Shown one piece after another: positions 39,199 through 48,360 of a DNA stretch of 64,000 bases. Under the pieces are notes generated by a model that did no database searches, had not been told where the DNA came from, and saw nothing but the letters and a program-made list of their open reading frames with translations. The stretch is taken from assembly GCF_014837165.1 (NCBI RefSeq), contig NZ_JACSPM010000003.1:310001-374000 (forward strand), in the 5' to 3' direction. A program made the translations under genes and the position numbers. The DNA comes from Microbacterium gallinarum (GTDB lineage Bacteria > Actinomycetota > Actinomycetes > Actinomycetales > Microbacteriaceae). Every line of letters begins with the position of its first letter. The first letter of the stretch is position 1.

Positions 39199-40119
39199 AT
39201 GCGACTCGTCTTCGCCGGAACGCCCGAGCCGGCGGTGCCCGCGCTGCGGCGGCTCGCGGCATCCGATCACGACATCGCAGCGGTCATCACGCGTCGCGAC
39301 GCTCCGCTCGGACGCAAGCGGGTGCTCACCCCCTCCCCGGTCGCCGCCGCGGCCGAAGAGCTCGGCCTCCACCCGATCCGCGCCGACCGTCTCGATGCCG
39401 AGGTCACCGAGCGCATCACGGCGCTACGGCCCGATCTCGGCGTGATCGTCGCGTACGGCGGTCTCGTCCGCGAGCCGCTGCTGTCGACGCCCGTCCACGG
39501 CTGGATCAATCTGCACTTCTCGCTGCTCCCGCGCTGGCGCGGCGCGTCGCCGGTGCAGCACGCGCTGATCGCCGGCGATGCCCGCACCGGCGCCAGCGTG
39601 TTCCAGCTCGTCCCCGAACTCGACGCCGGCGACGTGTTCGCCGAGCGCCCGCATCCGATCGCCGAGGGCGCGACGTCCGGTGACCTGCTCGCTGCCCTGG
39701 CGGAGAGCGGGGCGGATCTCCTCGCCGAGGTCGTGGATGCGATCGCGGCCGGCACGGCCGTCGCGCGCCCGCAGGCGGGGGAGTCGACGTATGCGCCGAA
39801 GCTCGGCGATGCCGACGGCGCCGTGAGGTGGACCGATCCGGCCGACGCCGTGCTCGGCCGCATCCGAGGGGTGACGCCCGAACCGGGCGCGCACACCACG
39901 GTCGACGCCGCGCGTCTCAAGATTCACGCCGCACGCCCCGCGGGAGCCGACGCGCCGTCGCTCGGCCCCGGGCGCATCGCGCTCCACGACAAGGCGGTGC
40001 TGGTCGGCACGGGAACCTCGCCGATCGTGCTCGAGACGGTGCAACCCGCGGGCAAGGGGGCGATGCGCGCGGTCGACTGGTGGCGCGGACTGCGCACGAG
40101 TGACCCGGTGGCGTCGTGA
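39199..40119 (+). CDS. fmt: Methionyl-tRNA formyltransferase
   Basis: Fmt formylates initiator Met-tRNA using 10-formyl-tetrahydrofolate. The 306-residue product starts MRLVFAGTPEPAVPALRRL and has the catalytic region GWINLHFSLLPRWRGASPVQHALI, with the Asn and His and the folate-binding SLLP signature. The formyltransferase C-terminal OB domain follows from about residue 205 (YAPKLGDADGAVRW). ATG at 39199 was preferred to the GTG at 39187 because GTGAGGA upstream is a good ribosome site and the family begins at MRLVF. GTGA overlap with rsmB. Confidence 0.95.
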   Translation: MRLVFAGTPEPAVPALRRLAASDHDIAAVITRRDAPLGRKRVLTPSPVAAAAEELGLHPIRADRLDAEVTERITALRPDLGVIVAYGGLVREPLLSTPVHGWINLHFSLLPRWRGASPVQHALIAGDARTGASVFQLVPELDAGDVFAERPHPIAEGATSGDLLAALAESGADLLAEVVDAIAAGTAVARPQAGESTYAPKLGDADGAVRWTDPADAVLGRIRGVTPEPGAHTTVDAARLKIHAARPAGADAPSLGPGRIALHDKAVLVGTGTSPIVLETVQPAGKGAMRAVDWWRGLRTSDPVAS

Positions 40120-41486
40120 GCCGCGTCGCCGGTGCACGGCTGGTCGCGTACGACACCATCCGCGCCGTGCACGAGTCCGATGCGTACGCCAACCTCCTCC
40201 TGCCCACGTCGATCGGCCGCGCCGGGCTCTCCTCGGCGGACGCCGCGCTGGCGACCGAGCTGACCTACGGCACGCTGCGACGGCAAGGCACGTACGACGC
40301 GGTCATCGCGGTCGCCTCGGATCGCGGCATCGCCGAGATCCACCCCGGTGTGCTCGACGCGCTGCGCCTGGGGGTTCACCAGCTGCTGTCGACGCGCGTC
40401 GCCTCGCACGCCGCGGTCAACGAGTCGGTCGAGCTTGCTCGCACGGCGGGCGGTCGCGGCGCGGCCGGTTTCGCCAACGCGGTGCTGCGTCGCGTGTCGC
40501 GAGACACGCCGGGGGACTGGATGACCCGCATCGCCGAGGGCGCGCGCTCCGATGACGAGAAGCTCGGGCTGCTGTTCTCGCACCCGGTCTGGGTGGTGCG
40601 CGCGCTGCGCCGGGCGCTGGCCGCGGAGGGACGCGCCGACGAGCTCGAAGCGCTGCTCACTGCCGACAACGCCGCGCCGCGCGTGACGATGATCGCACTG
40701 CCCGGACTCGCGGAGATCCCCGAAGACGCCCGCCGCACGCCGTTCTCGCCGTATGGCTTCCGCCTCGGCGGGGGAGACCCCGACGCGATCATCCGCTCGT
40801 CTGACGGCCGTGTCCGCGTGCAGGACGAAGGCTCGCAGCTCGCCGCGCTGGCGCTGAGCCGCGCCGAGCCGGTGCGCGAAGGGGAGCGGTGGCTCGACCT
40901 CTGCGCGGGCCCCGGCGGCAAGACCGCGCTGCTCGCCGCGGAGGCGCTCGCCCACGGGGCGCAGCTCGAGGCGAACGAGATCTCGCCGTCGCGCGCGGGA
41001 CTCGTGCGCAACGCCCTCGCCGGCGTGCCGCTCGACGTGCCGGTGTCGGAGCAGGACGGCCGCGTCCGCGCCGAGGAGACGCCCAACACCTACGACCGCA
41101 TCCTCGTCGACGCGCCGTGCACCGGGCTCGGCGCGCTCCGCCGCAGGCCCGAGGCGCGATGGCGCAAAGCACCGGGCGACGTTCCCGGGCTGAGCGAGCT
41201 GCAGCGCGAGCTGCTGGGCGCGGCCGTGGGCGCGCTCAAGCCGGGCGGCATCGTGGCCTACGTCACGTGCTCGCCGCACCTCGCCGAGACAGCAGGTGTC
41301 GTCGCCGAGATCCGGCGCGAGTGGGGTGCGGCGGTCGAGGAGCTGTCGGCGCGGGACGTGGTGACGGGCCTGTCTGACAGCGACCCCGGACTCGCACCGC
41401 AGGCCGACGGCTCCGGCCGCGCGCAACTGTGGCCGCACCGGCACAACACCGACGCGATGTCGATCTCGCTGCTGCGCCGCGTCTGA
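40116..41486 (+). CDS. rsmB: 16S rRNA m5C967 methyltransferase RsmB
   Basis: RsmB methylates C967 of 16S rRNA. The 456-residue product has the NusB-like N-terminal domain (DTIRAVHESDAYANLLLP, ATELTYGTLRRQGTYD). The SAM-binding Rossmann core LDLCAGPGGKTALLA follows, with the two catalytic cysteines: Cys335 in DAPCTGLGALRRRPE and Cys385 in TCSPHLAE. The usual Pro-Cys and Thr-Cys-Ser pairs are both intact. The gene starts with GTG overlapping fmt. Its 3' end lies in a short tandem repeat. Confidence 0.95.
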   Translation: MSRVAGARLVAYDTIRAVHESDAYANLLLPTSIGRAGLSSADAALATELTYGTLRRQGTYDAVIAVASDRGIAEIHPGVLDALRLGVHQLLSTRVASHAAVNESVELARTAGGRGAAGFANAVLRRVSRDTPGDWMTRIAEGARSDDEKLGLLFSHPVWVVRALRRALAAEGRADELEALLTADNAAPRVTMIALPGLAEIPEDARRTPFSPYGFRLGGGDPDAIIRSSDGRVRVQDEGSQLAALALSRAEPVREGERWLDLCAGPGGKTALLAAEALAHGAQLEANEISPSRAGLVRNALAGVPLDVPVSEQDGRVRAEETPNTYDRILVDAPCTGLGALRRRPEARWRKAPGDVPGLSELQRELLGAAVGALKPGGIVAYVTCSPHLAETAGVVAEIRREWGAAVEELSARDVVTGLSDSDPGLAPQADGSGRAQLWPHRHNTDAMSISLLRRV

Positions 41487-41545
41487 GCCCGGCCCGCCTG
41501 ATGCCTTCCCCCGCCTGAGCCCGGGCCCCGCCTGAGCCCGTCGGC
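41480..41545. repeat. 17-bp imperfect tandem repeat between rsmB and glsA
   Basis: Units beginning CGCCTGA at 41495, 41512 and 41529 are each 17 bases; the first copy (CGTCTGAGCCCGGCC, 41480-41494) contains the rsmB stop codon. The repeat fills the whole convergent gap between the two stop codons. No ordinary terminator hairpin is visible there. Confidence 0.8.
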
Positions 41546-41546
41546 G

Positions 41547-42719
41547 TCAGGTCTGCAGCCGCAGACCGAGGGGGAGTCCCTCGAACTCGCCCTCCAGGAC
41601 GGCGAGCGCGGCGGGGTGGGTGCGCGCGAGCTCACGGGCGTCGAGCGTGAGCGTCGCCCCCTCCGGCATGCCGCTGGCGAGTTCGCGGAGCACCAGCATC
41701 ACGCGCTCCGTGCCGGCGAAGCCCAGCTCGCCGCTCAGCCGGATCGTCGGTCCTTCGGCAGTGCCTTCGACGCTGACGGCCGGTGCCGCCAGGCTCTCGT
41801 GCGGTTCGAGCAGATGCATGCCCAGACGCTCCGAGAGTTGCTCGACGATCGCGACCGCGCGCACGCTGTTCCCGTGCTCGTCGAGCCGGGGGCTGAACGC
41901 CGCGACGCCGAACTGCGAGGGTGCCACCGCGATGATGCCGCCGCTCACGCCGCTCTTCGCCGGGAGCCCGACCCGCAGCATCCACTGTCCGGAGTAGTCG
42001 TACATGCCGCAGCTGGCCATGATCGACAGCACGTCGCGCGCGACGGACTCGCCGACGACGCGCTCGCCCGTCACGGGATTCCATCCGCCGAAGGCGAGCG
42101 TGGACGCCATGACCGCCAGATCGCGGACGGTGACGAGCGCGGAGCATTGGCGGAAGTAGGTCTCGACGGCGAGATCGACCGATACGTCGATGACGCCGTA
42201 CGAGCGCATGAGGTGGGCGAGGGCGCGATTGCGGTCCCCGGTCGAGGACTCGGACGCGTACACGGATTCGTCGATCCAGAGCGACCGTCCCGCGAAGGCT
42301 GACAGCAGCTCGACGATGCGCGCGGTGCGGGCGTCGACGTCGTCGCCGCCGATGAGCGCGGTGGTCGCGATGGCGCCCGCGTTGATCAGCGGGTTGGCGG
42401 GCCGCCCGGTGTCGGCCTCGAGGCTGATGGCGTTGAACGGCTCGCCGCTCGGCTCGGCGCCGACCTTGGCGAACACCGCGTCCCGGCCGTGCTCGACGAG
42501 CGCGAGGGCGAGCACGAAGGGCTTCGACATCGACTGGATGGTGAACTCGGCGTCTTCGTCGCCGACGGATCGAACCCGCCCCCGTGGCCCGACGACGGAG
42601 AGGGCGAGCCGCTCCGGATCGGCCTGGGCGAGCTCGGGGATGTACGACGCCGTGGCGCCGTCACCGAGCGATCGGACCTCTTCGAGCGCTCCGCGCAGCA
42701 GCTCCGTGATGGTGTCCAC
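41547..42719 (-). CDS. glsA: Glutaminase A with C-terminal STAS domain
   Basis: The enzyme hydrolyses glutamine to glutamate and ammonia. The 390-residue product has the serine beta-lactamase-like glutaminase domain with S63-M-S-K66 in FTIQSMSKPF, GRPANPLINAGAIA, a tyrosine-containing SYGVIDVSVDLAVETYFRQ and CGMYDYSGQW. Bacterial glutaminases are usually about 310 residues; the extra 80 here (residues about 310-390) look like a STAS domain (IRLSGELGFAGTERVMLVL, TLTLDARELARTHPAAL). The GTG start is preceded by TATGGT and six bases, a leaderless signature. It diverges from rpe with only 20 bp between start codons. Confidence 0.9.
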   Translation of the reverse strand: MDTITELLRGALEEVRSLGDGATASYIPELAQADPERLALSVVGPRGRVRSVGDEDAEFTIQSMSKPFVLALALVEHGRDAVFAKVGAEPSGEPFNAISLEADTGRPANPLINAGAIATTALIGGDDVDARTARIVELLSAFAGRSLWIDESVYASESSTGDRNRALAHLMRSYGVIDVSVDLAVETYFRQCSALVTVRDLAVMASTLAFGGWNPVTGERVVGESVARDVLSIMASCGMYDYSGQWMLRVGLPAKSGVSGGIIAVAPSQFGVAAFSPRLDEHGNSVRAVAIVEQLSERLGMHLLEPHESLAAPAVSVEGTAEGPTIRLSGELGFAGTERVMLVLRELASGMPEGATLTLDARELARTHPAALAVLEGEFEGLPLGLRLQT

Positions 42720-42725
42720 GGCTCG

Positions 42726-42733
42726 ACCATAAT
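42726..42733. promoter_or_regulatory. Overlapping divergent -10 boxes for glsA (-) and rpe (+)
   Basis: On the plus strand CATAAT (42728-42733) stands six bases before the rpe GTG at 42740. On the minus strand TATGGT (42731-42726) stands six bases before the glsA GTG at 42719. The two boxes share four base pairs inside ACCATAAT. Both transcripts are predicted leaderless, and both promoters cannot be open at the same time. Confidence 0.65.
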
Positions 42734-42739
42734 GGACCC

Positions 42740-43438
42740 GTGCCTCACCGTGACGAGAACGGCCGCGACGGCGGCGTCCGCATCAATCCGAGCATTCTGG
42801 CCGCTGACTTCGTCAACATGCAGGCGGAGCTCGCGCGCATCGCCGCCGCCGACTTCGTGCACGTCGACGTCATGGACAACCACTTCGTGCCGAACCTGAC
42901 GTTCGGCCCGCAGATGGTCGAGCGCGTCCAGGCGACGAGCCCCGTCCCGCTCGACGTGCATCTGATGATCGCCGACCCCGACCGATGGGCCCCCGGCTAC
43001 GCCGAGCTCGGCGCCGCGTCGGTGACCTTCCACCTGGAAGCGGCCACCGAGCCGGTCGCCCTCGCGCGCCGGCTGCGCGCCATCGGAGCGCGTGCCGGCG
43101 TCGCCGTCAAGCCGGCGACCGCCGTCGAGGGGCTCTTCGATCTGCTCGACGACTTCGACCAGATCCTCGTGATGACGGTCGAGCCCGGCTTCGGCGGCCA
43201 GTCCTTCATGCCCGAGACGATGCCGAAGCTGCGTCGCCTGGCCGACGAGGCACGACGGCGCGGATCGTCGGTGTGGCTGCAGGTCGACGGCGGCATCACC
43301 GAGTCGACGATCGCTCAGGCGGCCGACGCGGGCGCCGACACCTTTGTGGCCGGTTCCGCGGTGTTCGGCGCCGAGGATCCCGGTGCCGCCATCACCGGCC
43401 TCCGCGCGGCGGCCGCGCAGCACCGGCACGCTCACTGA
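42740..43438 (+). CDS. rpe: Ribulose-phosphate 3-epimerase
   Basis: Rpe interconverts ribulose 5-phosphate and xylulose 5-phosphate in the pentose phosphate pathway. The 232-residue product is a TIM barrel with [10 protein letters not shown], the metal and catalytic residues [17 protein letters not shown] and [24 protein letters not shown] and the C-terminal [29 protein letters not shown]. The GTG start fits a leaderless mRNA from CATAAT. It follows rsmB in most actinobacteria, here interrupted by the leftward glsA. Confidence 0.96.
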   Translation: MPHRDENGRDGGVRINPSILAADFVNMQAELARIAAADFVHVDVMDNHFVPNLTFGPQMVERVQATSPVPLDVHLMIADPDRWAPGYAELGAASVTFHLEAATEPVALARRLRAIGARAGVAVKPATAVEGLFDLLDDFDQILVMTVEPGFGGQSFMPETMPKLRRLADEARRRGSSVWLQVDGGITESTIAQAADAGADTFVAGSAVFGAEDPGAAITGLRAAAAQHRHAH

Positions 43439-43506
43439 CGGGATCGGCGGCGCAGGCGCCGACGCGCCCGCGCGTCACGCGGAGCCGAGGCGTCCCGCGC
43501 GTTCGC

Positions 43507-43512
43507 TACCCT
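43507..43512 (+). promoter_or_regulatory. -10 box TACCCT, leaderless start of hisE
   Basis: TACCCT followed by GGCATG and then GTG places the GTG at 43519 at the six-base distance. This favours GTG over the ATG three bases earlier as the hisE start. Confidence 0.45.
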
Positions 43513-43518
43513 GGCATG

Positions 43519-43782
43519 GTGAAGACGTTCGATGCGCTGTTCGACGAGCTCACCGCCAAGGCGGCCGAGCGCCCCGAAGGATCGGGGACCGTCGCGCAGC
43601 TCGACGCGGGCGTGCACGCGATCGGCAAGAAGATCGTCGAAGAGGCGGCCGAGGTCTGGATGGCCGCCGAGTACGAGTCGACGGATGCCGCGGCCGAGGA
43701 GATCTCGCAGCTGCTCTACCACCTGCAGGTGCTGATGCTCGCGAAGGGGCTGAGCCTCGAAGACGTCTACCGACATCTCTGA
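43519..43782 (+). CDS. hisE: Phosphoribosyl-ATP pyrophosphohydrolase
   Basis: HisE cleaves PRPP-ATP to PR-AMP, the second step of histidine synthesis. The 87-residue product is all helical with the MazG-like metal site: [30 protein letters not shown] (the conserved EExxE) and [28 protein letters not shown]. The start is GTG by the leaderless rule; an ATG three bases upstream would add one residue. It forms a small his cluster with hisG, hisF and hisI; hisA, hisH, hisB, hisC and hisD are elsewhere. Confidence 0.94.
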   Translation: MKTFDALFDELTAKAAERPEGSGTVAQLDAGVHAIGKKIVEEAAEVWMAAEYESTDAAAEEISQLLYHLQVLMLAKGLSLEDVYRHL

Positions 43783-43825
43783 GCGCGCGCCTTCCTCCCG
43801 ACCTCGAACCGAAAGCTCCGCTGCC

Positions 43826-44668
43826 ATGCTGCGAATCGCCGTGCCGAACAAGGGCTCGCTCGCCGAGACCGCCTCCGAGATGCTCGCCGAGGCGGGCTAC
43901 ACGGGCCGACGCGATCCCAAGGATCTCCATGTCATCGACCCCCGCAACGAGGTCGAGTTCTTCTACCTGCGCCCGAAGGACATCGCGACGTACGTCGGCT
44001 CCGGCGCGCTCGACGTCGGCATCACCGGCCGTGACCTGCTGCTCGACGCCCGCATGCCCGGCGCCCGCGAGATCGAGGCGCTCGGCTTCGGCGACTCCAC
44101 GTTCCGCTTCGCCGGTCCTCCGGGTCGCTTCTCCGAGGTCGGCGACCTCCAGGGCATGCGGGTGGCCACCGCATACCCCGGTCTGGTCGACGGCTTCCTC
44201 GACGATCACGGCGTGGCCGTCGACCTGGTGCCACTGGACGGCGCGGTCGAATCGGCCGTGCGTCTGGGGGTGGCGGATGCCGTCGCCGACGTCGTGTCGA
44301 CCGGTACGACGCTCCGCCAGGCGGGCCTGGAGATCTTCGGCCCGGTCATCCTCGAGTCCGAGGCCGTCCTCATCGGCGCGCCCGATGAGGCCGAGGGCAC
44401 CGCGACCCTGCTGCGTCGGCTGCGCGGCGTGATGGTCGCACGGCGTTACGTGCTGATCGACTACGACCTGCCCGTCGCGCTGATCGACGAAGCCGTCGCA
44501 CTCGCGCCCGGCATCGAGTCGCCCACGATCTCGCCGCTGCGCGACCCCGAGTGGGTGGCCGTGCGCGTCATGACGCCGCGGAACAGCGCGAACCAGGTCA
44601 TGGACGCGCTGTACGCTCTCGGCGCGCGTGCGATCCTCGTCACCGCGATCCACAACGCGAGGCTGTGA
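43826..44668 (+). CDS. hisG: ATP phosphoribosyltransferase (long form)
   Basis: HisG condenses ATP and PRPP, the first and usually feedback-inhibited step of histidine synthesis. The 280-residue product is the long form: a two-lobe catalytic domain with [10 protein letters not shown], the PRPP loop [14 protein letters not shown], and a C-terminal ACT-like regulatory domain from about residue 205 ([24 protein letters not shown]). That domain binds histidine in the long-form enzymes. No hisZ is needed. The gene lies 43 bases after hisE. Its TGA overlaps the hisF ATG by one base. Confidence 0.96.
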   Translation: MLRIAVPNKGSLAETASEMLAEAGYTGRRDPKDLHVIDPRNEVEFFYLRPKDIATYVGSGALDVGITGRDLLLDARMPGAREIEALGFGDSTFRFAGPPGRFSEVGDLQGMRVATAYPGLVDGFLDDHGVAVDLVPLDGAVESAVRLGVADAVADVVSTGTTLRQAGLEIFGPVILESEAVLIGAPDEAEGTATLLRRLRGVMVARRYVLIDYDLPVALIDEAVALAPGIESPTISPLRDPEWVAVRVMTPRNSANQVMDALYALGARAILVTAIHNARL

Positions 44669-45450
44669 TGAGCCTCGTCTGCCGCGTCATCCCGTGTCTC
44701 GACGTCGCGGGCGGCCGTGTCGTCAAGGGCGTGAACTTCGAGAATCTCCGCGACATGGGCGACCCCGTCGAGCTCGCGCGCGAGTACTTCCGGCAGGGCG
44801 CCGATGAACTCACGTTCCTCGACGTCACGGCGACGGTCGACGAGCGATCGACGACGTACGACGTCGTGCGCCGCACGGCCGAAGAGGTGTTCATCCCGCT
44901 GACGGTGGGCGGGGGAGTGCGCTCGGCCGAGGACGTCGCCCGCCTCCTGTCCGTCGGAGCCGACAAGATCGGCGTCAACTCGGCGGCGATCGCTCGACCC
45001 CGGCTCCTGGACGAGATCGCCGACCGCTTCGGCGCCCAGGTGCTCGTGCTGTCGCTCGACGTCAAGCGATCGACCGCGACCGGGTCCGGCTTCGTGGTGA
45101 CGACCCACGGCGGCCGCACCGAGACCAGCCTCGATGCCCTGGAGTGGGCGCGTGAGGCGATCCAGCGCGGCGCCGGCGAGCTGCTCGTGAACTCGATCGA
45201 CGCCGACGGCACGCGGGAGGGCTTCGACCTCGAACTCGTCGCCCTCATGCGCGAGGTCTCGAGCGTTCCGGTGATCGCCTCCGGCGGCGCCGGCGACGTG
45301 ACGCACTTCGGCCCGGCGATCGAAGCCGGCGCCGACGCCGTGCTCGCAGCATCCGTCTTCCACTCCGGTCAGCTGACCGTGGGTGAGGTGAAGGCGGCGA
45401 TGGCCGCCGACGGCATCGCCGTGCGCGAAGTGCGAGGAGTGCGCTCATGA
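44668..45450 (+). CDS. hisF: Imidazole glycerol phosphate synthase subunit HisF
   Basis: HisF is the cyclase half of IGP synthase; it uses ammonia from HisH. The 260-residue TIM barrel has [24 protein letters not shown] with the catalytic Asp, [22 protein letters not shown], the second catalytic Asp in [13 protein letters not shown], and the phosphate site [12 protein letters not shown]. No hisH lies beside it, so its partner is encoded elsewhere. The ATG was chosen from the TGATG junction with hisG. Confidence 0.97.
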   Translation: MSLVCRVIPCLDVAGGRVVKGVNFENLRDMGDPVELAREYFRQGADELTFLDVTATVDERSTTYDVVRRTAEEVFIPLTVGGGVRSAEDVARLLSVGADKIGVNSAAIARPRLLDEIADRFGAQVLVLSLDVKRSTATGSGFVVTTHGGRTETSLDALEWAREAIQRGAGELLVNSIDADGTREGFDLELVALMREVSSVPVIASGGAGDVTHFGPAIEAGADAVLAASVFHSGQLTVGEVKAAMAADGIAVREVRGVRS

Positions 45451-45815
45451 CCGAGACCGTGCAGGAGCGCATCGACCGGGTGGCGTTCAACGCCGACGGA
45501 CTGGTGGCCGCGATCGTGCAGCAGTGGGATTCCCGCGAGGTGCTGATGCTCGGATGGATGGATGCCGAGGCCCTGCGTCGCACCCTCACCGAGGGGCGCG
45601 TGACCTTCTGGTCCCGTTCCCGTCGGGAGTACTGGCGCAAGGGCGACACGTCGGGCAATATCCAGCTCGTGAGGGGTGCGCGCCTGGACTGCGACGGGGA
45701 TGCGATCCTGCTCGAGGTGGACCAGGTCGGACCCGCGTGCCACACCGGGACCCGCACCTGCTTCGACGCGGATGACCTCGCCCCCGTCGCCGGACCGGAG
45801 CGCGGCACCCGATGA
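45447..45815 (+). CDS. hisI: Phosphoribosyl-AMP cyclohydrolase
   Basis: HisI opens the adenine ring of PR-AMP, the third step of histidine synthesis. The 122-residue product has [51 protein letters not shown], the metal ligand motif [11 protein letters not shown], and the zinc cysteines of [10 protein letters not shown]. The unusual point is what follows: its stop codon is shared with the ATG of a secreted cell-wall protein gene, where trpE is found in many relatives. Confidence 0.95.
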   Translation: MTETVQERIDRVAFNADGLVAAIVQQWDSREVLMLGWMDAEALRRTLTEGRVTFWSRSRREYWRKGDTSGNIQLVRGARLDCDGDAILLEVDQVGPACHTGTRTCFDADDLAPVAGPERGTR

Positions 45816-47680
45816 GGCCCGGGCGGCGCGCGACGGTCCTCCTGCTGGGCACCCTCCTGGTCGCCGCGACCCTGGTCTTCCCCGGCACGGCCGCCACCGC
45901 GGCGGTCCCCGGCGTGGAGCGCGTGTCCGGCGACGACCGCTACGCGACCTCGGCGCGGATCAGCGCCGTGACCTTCGCTCCGGGCGTCGCCGCCGCGTAC
46001 GTCGCGGCCGGCACGAGCTTCCCCGACGCCCTCTCTGGCGCGGCTGCCGCCGGTACGCGGTCCTCACCGGTGCTCCTGACCCATCCCGACTGGCTGCCCC
46101 CCGTCGTCGCGACCGAGCTCGCCCGGCTGCGTCCTGCCGAGATCATCGTCCTCGGCGGCGAGGGGGCGGTCTCGCCCGCGGTGGCAGAGGCGCTCGCGCG
46201 CCTGACGACCGGCACGGTGACGCGCCTGCAGGGCGCCGATCGCTACGCGACGTCGGCGGCCATCAGCGCGAAGACCTTTCCGGGCGGGGCATCGGTCGCC
46301 TACGTGGGCAGCGGCGAGGCATTCCCCGACGCGCTGTCGGCGGGTTCCGTCGCGGGTGGGCAGCGTGGGCCCATCCTCCTGACGCAGTCGGGTGTGCTGC
46401 CGTCCGCCATCCGCGACGAGCTCGTCCGACTGAAGCCGGCATCCATCGTCATCGTCGGCGGCGCGGGGGCCGTGTCGACGGCCGTCGCGACCCAGATCCG
46501 CACGGCGACGGGCGTCACCCCGTCGCGCCGCTCCGGGGCGGACCGCTTCGCGACGTCGGCGGACATCAGCGCGTCCGCCTTCGCGCCCGGAGTGCCCGTC
46601 GCCTACGTCGCGAACGGCATGGACTTCCCCGACGCGCTGTCGGCCGCAGCGGCGGCGCGCGGCGCCCCGCTGCTGCTCACCCCCGCATCGTCGATCCCGT
46701 TCGCGGTGGCACGCGAGCTCATCCGCCTGAAGCCCGCGAAGATCGTCGTCGTCGGGGGGACCGGCGTGGTCTCCACGACCACAGCGACGCGACTGGGCAT
46801 CGTCGGGACGGATCTCGCGGCGGCGACCGGGTCCCGCCTCACAGCGTCGACGGAGGTGCGCGCGGGCACGTGCCTCCCGTCGCCTGATCGCACCGCCTCG
46901 CTGTGCGTGGCGGCGAACGGGTCCTTCTCGGTGTCGCGCGGGGCCACCGTCCTGTGGTCGTCGGGCACCACCGACCCCGTGCCCCGCGCGCTCCGGCTGC
47001 GCTCCGACGGCAATGCGATGCTCTACAGCGTCGACGGCCGCCTGATCTGGGAGTCCAGCACCGCCGGCACGCTCGCGAGCGAACTCGTGGTCCAGAACGA
47101 CGGCGACCTCATGCTGCGCACGGCGGCGGGCCAGATCTCGTGGTCGAGCATGTCCAGTGCCACCGCGCCGAAGTGGCGGCTGCCGTACGCCCCGGGCCAG
47201 AGCTGGGCCGCGGGCGGTCCGCACGCGAACTCCGGGGGCACGGCGGGCGCCCGAGGGTCGATCGACTTCGGACCGCGAGCCGGCGGCGACCGTCGCGTGC
47301 TGGCCATCGCCGACGGCACCGTGTACCGCGTGCAGTGCGGCAGCGGCTCGTACCTCGGTATCAACCACGCAGGCGGGTGGCAGTCCACGTACTACCACCT
47401 CGTGAACTACCAGAACCAGCTGGTCGGCACGCAGGTGAAGGCCGGGACCTACCTCGGCGACGTCGGCCGGACCGTCCCCTGCGGAGGCGGCGCCAACTTC
47501 GATCACGTCCACCTCGTGATCCGGCGCGCCGGCATCCCCGTGTCCGTCGAGGGGATGCGATTCGGCGACTACACGGCACGCAGCTCGGGGACCGACTACT
47601 GGGGGTTCTGGACCGATGCCGCCGGCCGTCGCGTCCTGACCGCGTCGGGCGGCGCGACCTGCTGCCTCCCCGCCCGATGA
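45812..47680 (+). CDS. Secreted cell-wall-binding protein with lectin-like and M23 peptidase domains
   Basis: The 622-residue product starts with a signal peptide (basic MRPGRR, hydrophobic core, AATAAVPG cleavage zone). Three cell-wall-binding type 2 repeats follow at about 36-127, 135-228 and 234-325, each with GxDRYAT and a FPDALS motif. Residues about 346-449 resemble a bulb-type mannose lectin ([27 protein letters not shown] repeats). The last part is an M23 endopeptidase with ligands predicted as His471, Asp485 and His567 (HVH). The 13-residue gap between the first two recalls the beta-lytic M23A type. It probably cleaves peptidoglycan cross-bridges at the wall surface. The ATG overlaps the hisI stop, an unexpected coupling. 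Confidence 0.88.
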   Translation: MRPGRRATVLLLGTLLVAATLVFPGTAATAAVPGVERVSGDDRYATSARISAVTFAPGVAAAYVAAGTSFPDALSGAAAAGTRSSPVLLTHPDWLPPVVATELARLRPAEIIVLGGEGAVSPAVAEALARLTTGTVTRLQGADRYATSAAISAKTFPGGASVAYVGSGEAFPDALSAGSVAGGQRGPILLTQSGVLPSAIRDELVRLKPASIVIVGGAGAVSTAVATQIRTATGVTPSRRSGADRFATSADISASAFAPGVPVAYVANGMDFPDALSAAAAARGAPLLLTPASSIPFAVARELIRLKPAKIVVVGGTGVVSTTTATRLGIVGTDLAAATGSRLTASTEVRAGTCLPSPDRTASLCVAANGSFSVSRGATVLWSSGTTDPVPRALRLRSDGNAMLYSVDGRLIWESSTAGTLASELVVQNDGDLMLRTAAGQISWSSMSSATAPKWRLPYAPGQSWAAGGPHANSGGTAGARGSIDFGPRAGGDRRVLAIADGTVYRVQCGSGSYLGINHAGGWQSTYYHLVNYQNQLVGTQVKAGTYLGDVGRTVPCGGGANFDHVHLVIRRAGIPVSVEGMRFGDYTARSSGTDYWGFWTDAAGRRVLTASGGATCCLPAR

Positions 47681-47709
47681 CCGGCGCCGCCGCGCCCGCA
47701 TCCCGCGAT

Positions 47710-47715
47710 TACAGT
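47710..47715 (+). promoter_or_regulatory. -10 box TACAGT, leaderless start of the trp membrane protein gene
   Basis: TACAGT is followed by GAAGGG and GTG at 47722. The six-base spacing predicts a leaderless mRNA and marks a transcription start for the trp genes downstream of the cell-wall protein gene. Confidence 0.5.
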
Positions 47716-47721
47716 GAAGGG

Positions 47722-48318
47722 GTGACCCGTCGCGCCCGCCTCGTCGCCGTCGTGGCGACCCTCCTCTGCGGCGCGATCGGCGTCGTCTCCTCGACGCAGA
47801 CCTGGCTGGTCGTCGTCCTGGGTGACAGCGCCGGCCGGACGCTGGAGGTGCCGGGCGCGTCCGCCATTCCGGTGCTGGCGCCTCTCAGCCTGGCCGTGCT
47901 CGCGCTCGGCGGTGCGCTCTCGATCGTCGGCTCCGTGCTGCGCTATGCCTTCGGAGCCCTCACTGTCGTCATCGCGGTGCTGCTGACGTGGGCGACCGCA
48001 CAGGTCGCCCTGGCAGCTCCGGTGTCTGCCGTCTCGTCGACCGTCACCGAGGCCACCGGCATCACGGGGGAGTCCGCCGTCGCGGGTCTGCTCGACTCGA
48101 TCACGTCGACGGCGTGGCCGGTCGTGACGCTCGTGGTGTGGATCCTGCTGATCGGCGCCGGAGTCTTCACCCTCGCGACGGCGCACCGGTGGCGGAGCGG
48201 CGGCCGCCGCTATCGGACCGAGGACGCCGCGCCCGCGGCCGGCCCCGCGGGATCCCGTCCGCACGACGCCATCGACTCGTGGGACGACCTGTCGCGTGGC
48301 GAGGATCCGACCGCCTGA
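47722..48318 (+). CDS. Trp-operon-associated membrane protein
   Basis: The 198-residue product has four predicted membrane helices with a long external loop (roughly ARLVAVVATLLCGAIGVVSSTQTW, APLSLAVLALGGALSIVG, FGALTVVIAVLLTWA, AWPVVTLVVWILLIGAGVF) and an acidic C-terminal tail. The TQTW segment after the first helix is typical of the Trp_oprn_chp family found next to tryptophan genes in actinobacteria. Its function is unknown. GTG at 47722 is supported by the leaderless promoter; ATG at 47677, which overlaps the previous stop by four bases, would add 15 residues and is the alternative. Confidence 0.82.
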   Translation: MTRRARLVAVVATLLCGAIGVVSSTQTWLVVVLGDSAGRTLEVPGASAIPVLAPLSLAVLALGGALSIVGSVLRYAFGALTVVIAVLLTWATAQVALAAPVSAVSSTVTEATGITGESAVAGLLDSITSTAWPVVTLVVWILLIGAGVFTLATAHRWRSGGRRYRTEDAAPAAGPAGSRPHDAIDSWDDLSRGEDPTA

Positions 48319-48322
48319 CCGC

Positions 48323-48328
48323 TAGACT
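48323..48328 (+). promoter_or_regulatory. -10 box TAGACT upstream of the HGxxPAAW gene
   Basis: TAGACT predicts a leader of about 26 nt carrying GGAGGAG. No tryptophan-rich leader peptide or attenuator fits in the 42-bp gap. Confidence 0.45.
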
Positions 48329-48360
48329 GACCTCATCCCGCGCCTACCTGGAGGAGATCC

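Noticed and set aside
41480..41545. CRISPR array at the 17-bp repeats
   Set aside because: Units are contiguous and imperfect with no spacers, and no cas genes are near.
48319..48360. Possible trp attenuator or leader peptide before the trp genes
   Set aside because: The gap is 42 bp and has a -10 box and ribosome site, but no Trp-rich short frame and no competing hairpins.
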